From: Kitasatospora azatica KCTC 9699
GTDB taxonomy: Bacteria > Actinomycetota > Actinomycetes > Streptomycetales > Streptomycetaceae
Assembly: GCF_000744785.1 (NCBI RefSeq)
Contig: NZ_JQMO01000003.1
Coordinates: forward strand, 1,240,001-1,304,000
Reading direction: 5' to 3'
Length of the DNA stretch: 64,000 bases
A model generated the notes under the pieces. That model searched no databases, was not told the origin of the DNA, and saw only the letters and a list, made by a program, of their open reading frames with translations. The translations under genes and the position numbers were made by a program. Shown here one piece after another: positions 53,170-60,414 of this stretch; positions within the stretch are counted from its first letter, which is position 1; each line of letters starts with the position of its first letter.

Positions 53170-53799
53170 TCAGGGGTTGGTGGTCGGCTGCTTCCCGAGG
53201 TGGAAGTGCAGGGTCTGCGGATGCCCGGCCAGGGTGACGCGCACCGCGGCCACGTTGCCGTTCGACTGCATCCGCACGACGGTCGGTACCGCAGTGCCGT
53301 CCTTCGGTACCAGGCTGACCGTGGAGGTGGCCGCGACCGAGCCGTCCCGGGATTCTAGCGTCACGGTGATCCGGTAGGACTTGGCGCCCGTGCCGTGGTC
53401 GGTCACCGCGAGCGGGACCAGCACCACCGCGCCGTCGAAGGTCGGATCGGCGGTGAAGTACAGCTCGGTGAAGGAGGAGCCCCGCTCGGTGAACGAGTCG
53501 AGCAGCTGGGTGCGCACGGTCGGGACCGACCAGAGCCCACCGGCCAGCCCGATCACCGCGCCGACCGCCAGCAGCACCGAGGTGATCCGGAACCGCAGGC
53601 TCGGCGCACGTCGTCGGCGGCGACGGGCCGCGATGGCCCGGGCGGAGCGCCGACGGGCCGGTGTGACGGCGGGTTCGGGCTCGGCCTCAGGCTCGGGCTT
53701 CGCGTCCGGTTCGGTGGCAGCCTCGGGTTCAGCCGCGGGTTCCGGGGCTGACGGGGTGTCGCCTTCGGTCCCCTCCGGCTGCTCGGGTTCCTCGCTCAT
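53170..53799 (-). CDS. single-span membrane protein with DUF1616-like outer domain
   Basis: 209 residues. An acidic Glu/Pro/Ala N-terminus (1-45), a very basic patch (RRRSARAIAARRRRRR), one transmembrane helix (about 72-92, ITSVLLAVGAVIGLAGGLWS) and an extracytoplasmic domain with SFTELYFTADPTFDG, VTDHGTGAKSYRITVTLESR and a Leu/His-rich end. SFTELYF resembles DUF1616 domains found with polysaccharide genes. No catalytic motif; it may organise or sense the polymer machinery (inference). ATG overlaps the GT2 stop (ATGA). Confidence 0.65.
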   Translation of the reverse strand: MSEEPEQPEGTEGDTPSAPEPAAEPEAATEPDAKPEPEAEPEPAVTPARRRSARAIAARRRRRRAPSLRFRITSVLLAVGAVIGLAGGLWSVPTVRTQLLDSFTERGSSFTELYFTADPTFDGAVVLVPLAVTDHGTGAKSYRITVTLESRDGSVAATSTVSLVPKDGTAVPTVVRMQSNGNVAAVRVTLAGHPQTLHFHLGKQPTTNP

Positions 53800-54548
53800 A
53801 CCGACTCGAACTTGCGCGGGCCGCGCTGCGCCGGGATCGGGACCCCGCCCTGCTGCGGGTCGGCCGAGCGGCGGAAACGGTGCACGAAGAGCTGGCGCAG
53901 GTTCGCCATGCCGTCGGGCAGCGCATTCAGCTTCACCTCACCGCCGCGCCGGCGGTACTCGATCGGTACTTCGAGCGAGCGGTAACCGGCCCGGATCGCG
54001 GCGTTCTTGATCTCCTGTGAGAAGGCCATCCCGGTGGAGCGCACATCCAGGCCGTGCCAGACGTGCCGGCGGAAGACCCACATGCCCGACTGCGAGTCGC
54101 GCAGCCCGTTGCGGAACAGCATCCGGCTGAGCGCGCTGAGCGCGTGGTTGGCCAGGGCGTGCGAGCGCTTCATCGCGTCGCGGTTCTCCCGGCTCAGCCG
54201 ATCGGTGGTCAGGAACTCGATGTCCCCGTCCACCAGGGTCCGCAGCAGCTGCGGCAGCGCGTCGAACGGGTAGGTGCAGTCCGCGTCACCGGTGGCGATC
54301 ACCTCGCCCTTGGCGGCCTCGAAGCCGGCCAGGTAGGCGTTGCCGTAGCCGCGTGCGGGCTGCGAGACCACCCGGGCGCCGAGGGAACGGGCCACCTCGG
54401 CGGTGCCGTCGGTGGAGGCGTTGTCGACCACCACCACCTCGGTCTCCCAGCCGGCCTGCGCCAGCGCGTCCACCGGCACCGATGCCATCACCGTAGGGAG
54501 GTTGGAGGCTTCGTTGAGTGCCGGTATGACGATGGACAGCGTATTCAC
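53796..54548 (-). CDS. glycosyltransferase family 2 (DPM1/DPG-synthase-like), first operon gene
   Basis: 250 residues, GT-A fold. SIVIPALNEASNLPTV, VVVVDNASTDGTAEVA (metal-binding acidic residues), GDADCTYPFDALPQLLRTL and RNGLRDSQSGMWVFRR match polyprenyl-phosphate hexose synthases. No C-terminal membrane helices. It could start the lipid-linked chain or make a polyprenyl-phosphate sugar donor. Start: GTG 54548 (VNTLSIVIP) or TTG 54551; GGGGG is upstream. The 250 bases upstream contain the likely promoter but no confident -35/-10 pair (TAAAGT on the minus strand is a candidate -10). Confidence 0.83.
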   Translation of the reverse strand: MNTLSIVIPALNEASNLPTVMASVPVDALAQAGWETEVVVVDNASTDGTAEVARSLGARVVSQPARGYGNAYLAGFEAAKGEVIATGDADCTYPFDALPQLLRTLVDGDIEFLTTDRLSRENRDAMKRSHALANHALSALSRMLFRNGLRDSQSGMWVFRRHVWHGLDVRSTGMAFSQEIKNAAIRAGYRSLEVPIEYRRRGGEVKLNALPDGMANLRQLFVHRFRRSADPQQGGVPIPAQRGPRKFESV

Positions 54549-54795
54549 CAAGGCCCCCGAGACGGCTGCTGCGGACGGGGCTGGGTGTGCCCCCGGTGCC
54601 CCTGTTGCACGCGGGTGGCAATGGTGCGGAACGCAGCCACGGCAGGTGGCTTCAGCCTCCCGCGGGTCGTCACTTTAGCCGATGCTTATTCCGGCAAGTC
54701 GGCCGCCCGTGTCACTGACCGTCAGCCGACCGCTCGTCAGGGTCAGCGGGCGGCTGCCGCTCCGCAGTGGCTCCCCGGCTCCCCGGCTCAGCCGC

Positions 54796-56097
54796 TCAGC
54801 CGATCAGCCACGATGCCATCGGCTTGGCCGACTGCCCCGTGCCGCCGTTCTTGAGATCGGTCACCTGGGGCGCGGTCAGTGCCTGGTTCCACACCAGGAT
54901 GTGGCCGACCACACCGGCCCACATGCTGCCCCACTGGTTGTGCTCGCGGCTGCGACCGAACTGCATCGGCCCGGGCCCCGACCAGATCGAGCCGTTGGGC
55001 AGCGGGGTGCTCTGCGCGGGCTGGCCGTTGACGTAGAGCGTGATGTTGCGCTGGGTGGCGTCGTACACGCCGGTGAGCAGCGCCCACTGGCCGACCGTGG
55101 TGGTGCTCTCGGCCACGGCCTGGACGGCGTTGCTGTCGTTACCGCCGTCGGCGGTCTGCACCCGGAACACCCAGCTCTTCTTGCCGCCCGCGTCGTCGCG
55201 GCCCAGCTCGAAGGAGTACGAGACGCCGTCGCCCTGGCTCAGCGCGATCCGCGGGCCGTCGGCCGCCTCGTTCTCCACCCAGGCGGAGATGCTGAAGCTC
55301 TTGGTCACGTCGACCACCGGGCTCGCCGACTGCGCGAAGGAGTTGCTGTCCGCCTTGAACCGCAGCACATAGCCGTCGGTCACCGCGTTGACCTGGGCGT
55401 CCGGGCCGATCGCCACGTTCGCCTGGCCCGAGTGGTCGGCGAGCAGGTTCGGCTGGCCCGGCACGGTCGGGGTGTTGGAGGGCACCTTGGAACTGCCGGC
55501 GGTGGGCTTGGTGCTGGCAGAGGCCGTCGCGGTGCCGGAGGCCTGCGGCTTGTCCGGGCCCTTGTCCTTGCCGAAGCCGATGAACAGGGTGCCGGCGCCG
55601 ATGCCGAGCAGACAGGCGGTCACCACGATGCCGGTCGTCCACAGTCGGCGCTTACGGCGGCTCTGAGTCTCCGCCAGGTCGGCCAGCTGCTCCCAGTTCG
55701 GACCGTCGGGGCCCGACCCGAACGGCTGCTGCGGCTGGGAGGTGAACGGCGACTGCGATTGCGGCTGCGGCTGGGGCGGTTGCGGTTGCTGTGGGAAGGC
55801 GGGCTGCGGGAAGGCTGACTGTTGCGGCATCTGGGGCGGGGTCGGCTGCGGACCCGGCTGCGGGTAGCCGCTCGCCGGTTGCGCGTACGGGTTGCCGCCC
55901 TGCGGGTAGCCGTAGCCGGACGGAGTGCTCGGCACCTCGGGTACCTGCGGGTAGCCGTAGCCGCCGGGCGCCGCCGGTGCGCCCTGGTGCGGCGCAGCCG
56001 CCGGCTGCGTCGGGTCCGCTCCCTGCTCCTGCTGCGGGAGGGCGGGATTGTGCGTGGGGGCGGCGGACTCTCCCCGGTGTTCCGTGCCGTCAGTCAT
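54796..56097 (-). CDS. membrane-anchored LamG/concanavalin-like domain protein
   Basis: 433 residues. A Pro/Gln/Gly/Tyr-rich cytoplasmic N-terminus (1-140, SGYGYPQGGNPYAQPASGYP) leads to one transmembrane helix after basic RRKRR (about 155-175, GIVVTACLLGIGAGTLFIGF) and a Thr/Ser linker. The outer LamG fold (about 235-433) has SFSISAWVENEA, WALLTGVYDATQRNITLYVN and the typical end GHILVWNQALTAPQV. LamG domains bind glycans or proteins. Type II orientation. ATG 56097 (MTDGTEHRGE) is weakly supported by ribosome-site pairing. It precedes the polysaccharide operon on the same strand. Confidence 0.78.
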   Translation of the reverse strand: MTDGTEHRGESAAPTHNPALPQQEQGADPTQPAAAPHQGAPAAPGGYGYPQVPEVPSTPSGYGYPQGGNPYAQPASGYPQPGPQPTPPQMPQQSAFPQPAFPQQPQPPQPQPQSQSPFTSQPQQPFGSGPDGPNWEQLADLAETQSRRKRRLWTTGIVVTACLLGIGAGTLFIGFGKDKGPDKPQASGTATASASTKPTAGSSKVPSNTPTVPGQPNLLADHSGQANVAIGPDAQVNAVTDGYVLRFKADSNSFAQSASPVVDVTKSFSISAWVENEAADGPRIALSQGDGVSYSFELGRDDAGGKKSWVFRVQTADGGNDSNAVQAVAESTTTVGQWALLTGVYDATQRNITLYVNGQPAQSTPLPNGSIWSGPGPMQFGRSREHNQWGSMWAGVVGHILVWNQALTAPQVTDLKNGGTGQSAKPMASWLIG

Positions 56098-56172
56098 AGA
56101 GCGGATGCTAGAACATGATCCGCCGGGTCCCAATTGTTTGTTCGTATCGTTGCCTTCGGCGGGCGTGCTCGA

Positions 56173-56691
56173 TCACGGGTTGAACGTCATTGCGTACACC
56201 CACAGCTCGATCTCCGGCCGGGGGCGCCAGTCGCGTTCGGGGGCCCGGCGAAAGCCCAGGCGTTCGTAGATGCGGTGGGCCGCCTTCATGTCGGGGCGGG
56301 TGGAGAAGGCCATGCCGTGCAGGCCGAGTTCGCGGCTGCGGGCGATGGTGGCGCGCACCAGGGCCTCGCCGACGCCGCGGCCGCGGGCGCCCGCGGCGGC
56401 GGCGAGCATCCGGATCTCGCTCTCCTCGGCGGTGGCGATGTCGGCCCACTCGGTGCCGCCGACGGCCAGCGTGACGCAGCCGAGCACCCGCCCTGCCGGG
56501 CCCCGGGAGAGGTCGGCGGGGTCGACGGCGACCAGCAGTTCGGCCTCGGCGGCCCGGCGGCGGGCGTCGCGCAGCAGCGTGACGTACTGGGCGTCGGGGC
56601 TGGTGTGACCGTCACCGACGAAGGCCTCGACGGTCACCTCGCCCGCGGCATCGAGATCGGCTTCGGTCGCGGCGCGGATGAGGAGGTCCAT
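56173..56691 (-). CDS. GNAT-family N-acetyltransferase
   Basis: 172 residues. Acetyl-CoA site AAAAGARGRGVGEALVRATI (R/Q-x-x-G-x-G/A), preceded by EIRML, and followed by GMAFSTRPDMKAAHRIYERLGFRRAP, a standard motif A/B pair. Substrate unknown. The same frame is open upstream to an ATG at 56808 with GGAG just before it. That would add 39 residues containing a hydrophobic segment (STLVSVLAVAGLIGGFGLLG), so a membrane-anchored 211-residue form is possible. Confidence 0.82.
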   Translation of the reverse strand: MDLLIRAATEADLDAAGEVTVEAFVGDGHTSPDAQYVTLLRDARRRAAEAELLVAVDPADLSRGPAGRVLGCVTLAVGGTEWADIATAEESEIRMLAAAAGARGRGVGEALVRATIARSRELGLHGMAFSTRPDMKAAHRIYERLGFRRAPERDWRPRPEIELWVYAMTFNP

Positions 56692-56901
56692 CGGCCCAGT
56701 GTGCCAAGACGCAGGTCGGGAGTTGCGGTCGAGGTCGCGGCCGAGCAGACCGAATCCGCCGATCAGGCCGGCGACGGCGAGCACGCTCACCAGGGTGGAG
56801 GAGGGCATGGCTCCACTCTCGCGAGCCGTTCGCGCCGGGACGAGTGGCAGTAATGACACTCTCCGTCGAATTTCTGCCATGGGCTCGCTAGGCTGCCGTG
56901 C

Positions 56902-57846
56902 ATGCTGAAAAACGTCGTCGCGGTGGTGCTGGAGGAGGTCCACCCGTTCGAGCTCGGGGTGGCCTGCGAGATCTTCGGACTGGACCGCAGTGAGCAGGGG
57001 CTGCCGGTCTACGACTTCGCGCTGGCCTCGGACCGGCCGGGCGAGCTGCGCACGCACGCCGGCTTCACGGTCAACGTGCCGTACGGCGCCGAGCGGCTGG
57101 CCGAGGCCGACCTGGTGATCGCCGCCGCCACCGGGATCCGGGACAGCTACCCGATCGAACTGATCGAGGCGCTGCGCGCGGTGGTGGACCGGGGCGCCCG
57201 GGTGCTGTCCATCTGCAGCGGCACCTACCTGCTCGGCGCCGCCGGGTTGCTGGACGGGCGCCGCTGCACCACGCACTGGCGGCACGCGGAGGACCTCGCC
57301 GAGCGCTTCCCGCTGACCCGGGTGGAGCCGGACGTGCTCTACGTGGACGATGACCCGGTGATCACCTCGGCCGGCACCGCCGCCGGCATCGACGCCAGCC
57401 TGCACCTGGTCCGCAAACTGCAGGGCGTGGAGGTGGCCCGCGGCATCGCGCGGCGCATGGTGGTCGCGCCGCACCGCGAGGGCGGGCAGGCCCAGTACGT
57501 CAACCGGCCGCTGGCGAACGAGGAGTGCACCTCGTTCGGCTCGGTGCTCGACTGGATGCGGGCCGAACTGGACCGGGACTGGACGGTCGACCAACTGGCC
57601 GCCCGGGCGCACATGGCACCGCGCACCTTCGCCCGCCGCTTCCAACAGGAGACCGGCACCACGCCGCTGCGCTGGCTGATCGGCCAACGGGTGCTGTACG
57701 CCCAGCGGCTCCTGGAGGAGACCACCGACCCGGTCGAGACCGTGGCCGCCCGCGTCGGCTTCGGCAACGCGGCCACCCTGCGCCACCACTTCGGCCGCTG
57801 GCTGGGCACCACACCGGGGGCGTACCGGCGGGCTTTCGGAGGGTGA
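56902..57846 (+). CDS. GlxA-family regulator (DJ-1/PfpI-like plus AraC HTH)
   Basis: 314 residues. An N-terminal class I glutamine-amidotransferase-like domain (VVAVVLEEVHPFELGVACEI, LSICSGTYLLGAAGLLDG with the nucleophile-elbow Cys at about 101) and a C-terminal AraC double helix-turn-helix (WTVDQLAARAHMAPRTFARR, PVETVAARVGFGNAATLRHH). GlxA-type proteins control diverse targets, often without enzyme activity. No Shine-Dalgarno; TAGGCT ends 7 nt before the ATG, indicating leaderless transcription. Divergent from the GNAT gene. Confidence 0.9.
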   Translation: MLKNVVAVVLEEVHPFELGVACEIFGLDRSEQGLPVYDFALASDRPGELRTHAGFTVNVPYGAERLAEADLVIAAATGIRDSYPIELIEALRAVVDRGARVLSICSGTYLLGAAGLLDGRRCTTHWRHAEDLAERFPLTRVEPDVLYVDDDPVITSAGTAAGIDASLHLVRKLQGVEVARGIARRMVVAPHREGGQAQYVNRPLANEECTSFGSVLDWMRAELDRDWTVDQLAARAHMAPRTFARRFQQETGTTPLRWLIGQRVLYAQRLLEETTDPVETVAARVGFGNAATLRHHFGRWLGTTPGAYRRAFGG

Positions 57847-57852
57847 ATGGGT

Positions 57853-57881
57853 CGGGGGCAGCCGGGAACCGACTGCCCCCG
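57853..57881. terminator. bidirectional terminator between GlxA-type and GH20 genes
   Basis: CGGGGGCAG (57853-57861) pairs with CTGCCCCCG (57873-57881) in the 39-nt convergent gap. Confidence 0.75.
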
Positions 57882-57885
57882 GTGT

Positions 57886-60282
57886 TCACCCCGCCTGGGT
57901 GAACACCCAGCGCTGCCAGGCCGCCCCCGCCGAGGCCGCCTGGACCAGCGGTGTCCCGTCGGCGGTGGAGCCGGAGGAGCCCACGCTCAGCAGCTTGCCC
58001 GAGTGCTGCGCGGTGACGGCGTACCCGCCGCCGGTCGCGGCGGTCAGGGTCCAGGTCTGGTTGGCGGTTGTGCCGCAGGTCCACTGGATCACGGCGGCGC
58101 CGTCGGTCCGGGCGGAGCCGGTGACGTCCAGGCAGAGGCCGCTCTTCACCGAGACGAGGTGGAAGGCGCCGTTGCCGGCGTCCTGGAGGGTCCACTGCTG
58201 GTTGCCGCCGCCGGTCGGGTGGTACTCGATGACGGCGGCGCCGGCGGTGGTGGAGCCGCCGTTGACGTCGGCCGCGCTGCCGCTGGAGGCGGCGGTCAGC
58301 GTGTAGCTGTGCCCGGCCGAGGGCGGCGGGGTGGCGGCCGACTGGTAGGCCTCCACCTCCCAGAGCGAGTAGCCGTAGCCGGTGCCGCGCTGGGTCAGGT
58401 AGATGCGCAGGTAACGGCCGCTGCCGTGCAGGCCGGTGAGGTCCTGCACACCGCCGGTGCCGGCCGTCGTGCTGTAGGCGGTGGTCCAGTTCACCGCGTC
58501 CTCGGAGAACTGCACCTGGAAGGCCTTGGCGTAGGCCGCCTCCCAGCTCAGCTTGACCCGCCCGACGGTCGTCGAGGCGCCGAGGTCGATCTGCAGCCAC
58601 TGCGGGTCGGCGTAGGCGCTGGACCAGCGGGTGCCGTAACTGCCGTCCGTCGCGGCCGAACCGGGGAAGGCCGCCGTCTCGGTGGAGGAGACGGTGACCG
58701 GCCGGCCGAGGGCCAGGTCGCCGGGGGCGGTGTCGGCGGGCCAGCCGGGGGCCCGGCCGATCGCGGTGATCAGCGGCTGGAAGTCGGTGTAGGCGGCGAC
58801 CGGCTTCGGCGAACCCCAGGTCTGCTGGGCCAGGGCGCGGATCGGGGCCAGGATGCCGGCGGCGGTCTGCTGCTCGGTCTCGGCGCCCGGGTTGTCGCAC
58901 CAGACGTGCAGCACCGAACCGCTGTTGCGGCTCGGGTCGCCGATGGTGGCGCCGCCCTGGAAGATCCCGGGGTTCCAACTCTCGTACATGTATGTGGTGT
59001 CGGGCTTCTCGCCGCCGTAGACGTAGTAGGTCGGGGTCCAGCTGGAGTTCATCACCTGGTGTCCGGCTGCGACCAACTGGGCAGGCGTGAGGCCGTAGTT
59101 GTACCAGTAGTCGACGGTGATGTCGGGGTTGACGGTGATGGTGCCGTCGCTGGCCTTGATCCCGTCGTTCCACATCCGCATGGTCTTGCCGCCGCCCCGG
59201 ACCAGCGCGTCCGCCCAGTTGACGAAGCCGTAGAAGACGTCCTTGGCGGTGGCCGTGGCGCCGTAGTGCGCGCGGGCGTAGCTGAGCAGCTGCGGGTAGG
59301 CGCTGTAGTCGGTCACGTACTCGTCGGCGCCCAGGTGCCAGAAGGCGGCGGGGAAGAGGGGCAGGTACTCGCTGATCAGGTCCTGGATCAGCGTGTAGGC
59401 GGCGGGGTTGGACAGGTCGATGAAGGAGTTGTCGGGCGTGCCTGAGCTGTTGACCAGCCGCAGCTCGGGGTGCGCGGCGAGCACGGCGTTCAGGTGGCCC
59501 GGCGCGTCGATCTCGGGGACCACGGTCACGTGGTACTGCGCGCCGAGCGCGATCAGGTCGGTGATCTGCTGCTTGGTGTAGTGGTCGGCGGAGGTGATCT
59601 CCGGGTGGCTGCTGCTCTCCAGCCGGAAGCCGTAGGTGTCCGAGAGGTGCAGGTGGAGGTAGTTCATCTTGACGTAGGCGAGGTCCTTGACCTCCTGGCG
59701 CAGCCAGTCGACGGTGAAGAACTTCCGTCCGGTGTCGACCATCAGCCCGCGCTCGGCGTACTGCGCCCAGTCGTGCGCGGCGCCGCCGGGCACCGTCCTC
59801 GACTGGTGCAGGAGTTGCAGCACGCTCCGGGTGCCGTAGAAGACCCCGTCCTCGGCGGCGCCCTGCACGGTCAGCACGGAGCCGACGGTCAGCGTGTAGG
59901 CGGAGCGCCGGGTGTCGGTGCCGCCGAGGGTGAGGAAGAGGTCGCCGGGCTGGGCGCCGGCGGCGGTCAGCTCGGTGACCGTGGCGCCGGTCAGCTGGGT
60001 CAGGTCGGCGGCGAACACCTGCCCGGTGCCGGTGAGTTGGGTGGCGTAGGCGCTGTCGACGACCACCCGGCCGGTGGCGGTGAAGGTGTACGAGCCGGTG
60101 CCGGCCGTCCACTGCTGGAGTGCGGGGATGATGACGGGAGCGGCGCCGGCCGCCGCCGTCGTGGGCGTCGTCGTGGTCGCCGTCGTGGTCGTCGTCGTGG
60201 TGGCGGCCCGGGCGGGCAGTGGGAGCAGCAGCAGGGCGAGCAGGGTGAGCAGTAAGCCGAGGGCGGAGCGGGATCGTTTCAT
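57886..60282 (-). CDS. secreted GH20 beta-N-acetylhexosaminidase with CBM32 and ricin lectin domains
   Basis: 798 residues. Signal peptide (MKRSRSALGLLLTLLALLLL, cleavage near ARA), a poly-Thr stretch (27-41), GH20b domain, then a GH20 barrel with substrate-site RGLMVDTGRKFF, VPEIDAPGH and the catalytic Asp-Glu in HLGADEY (about 320). A discoidin/CBM32 domain (about 520-640, LALGRPVTVSSTETAAFPGS) and a C-terminal ricin B trefoil (about 655-798, QQWTL and NQTWTL repeats) follow. It releases GlcNAc from chitin oligomers or glycoconjugates, complementing the GH18 chitinases. The 132-nt gap upstream shows CGGTCGGATC direct repeats but no chitinase box. Confidence 0.92.
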   Translation of the reverse strand: MKRSRSALGLLLTLLALLLLPLPARAATTTTTTTATTTTPTTAAAGAAPVIIPALQQWTAGTGSYTFTATGRVVVDSAYATQLTGTGQVFAADLTQLTGATVTELTAAGAQPGDLFLTLGGTDTRRSAYTLTVGSVLTVQGAAEDGVFYGTRSVLQLLHQSRTVPGGAAHDWAQYAERGLMVDTGRKFFTVDWLRQEVKDLAYVKMNYLHLHLSDTYGFRLESSSHPEITSADHYTKQQITDLIALGAQYHVTVVPEIDAPGHLNAVLAAHPELRLVNSSGTPDNSFIDLSNPAAYTLIQDLISEYLPLFPAAFWHLGADEYVTDYSAYPQLLSYARAHYGATATAKDVFYGFVNWADALVRGGGKTMRMWNDGIKASDGTITVNPDITVDYWYNYGLTPAQLVAAGHQVMNSSWTPTYYVYGGEKPDTTYMYESWNPGIFQGGATIGDPSRNSGSVLHVWCDNPGAETEQQTAAGILAPIRALAQQTWGSPKPVAAYTDFQPLITAIGRAPGWPADTAPGDLALGRPVTVSSTETAAFPGSAATDGSYGTRWSSAYADPQWLQIDLGASTTVGRVKLSWEAAYAKAFQVQFSEDAVNWTTAYSTTAGTGGVQDLTGLHGSGRYLRIYLTQRGTGYGYSLWEVEAYQSAATPPPSAGHSYTLTAASSGSAADVNGGSTTAGAAVIEYHPTGGGNQQWTLQDAGNGAFHLVSVKSGLCLDVTGSARTDGAAVIQWTCGTTANQTWTLTAATGGGYAVTAQHSGKLLSVGSSGSTADGTPLVQAASAGAAWQRWVFTQAG

Positions 60283-60414
60283 GATCGTGGCCTCCTGGGC
60301 TGGAAGCCGGCCGCGGTGCGGTGGGGCGCCCCGCGGCCGGCGTACGTGGGGGTAAATCCGTGCGATCGATCAGACCCGGTCGGATCAGATCAGGTCGGGC
60401 CCGGTCGGATCCGG

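Noticed and set aside
57847..60255. Plus-strand frames of over 100 codons opposite the GH20 gene
   Set aside because: Gly/Val/Arg-rich antisense shadows of a confidently identified hydrolase.
60283..60414. CGGTCGGATC direct repeats between GH27 and GH20 as a DasR-type site
   Set aside because: They lack the TGGTCTAG core; only local redundancy is visible.
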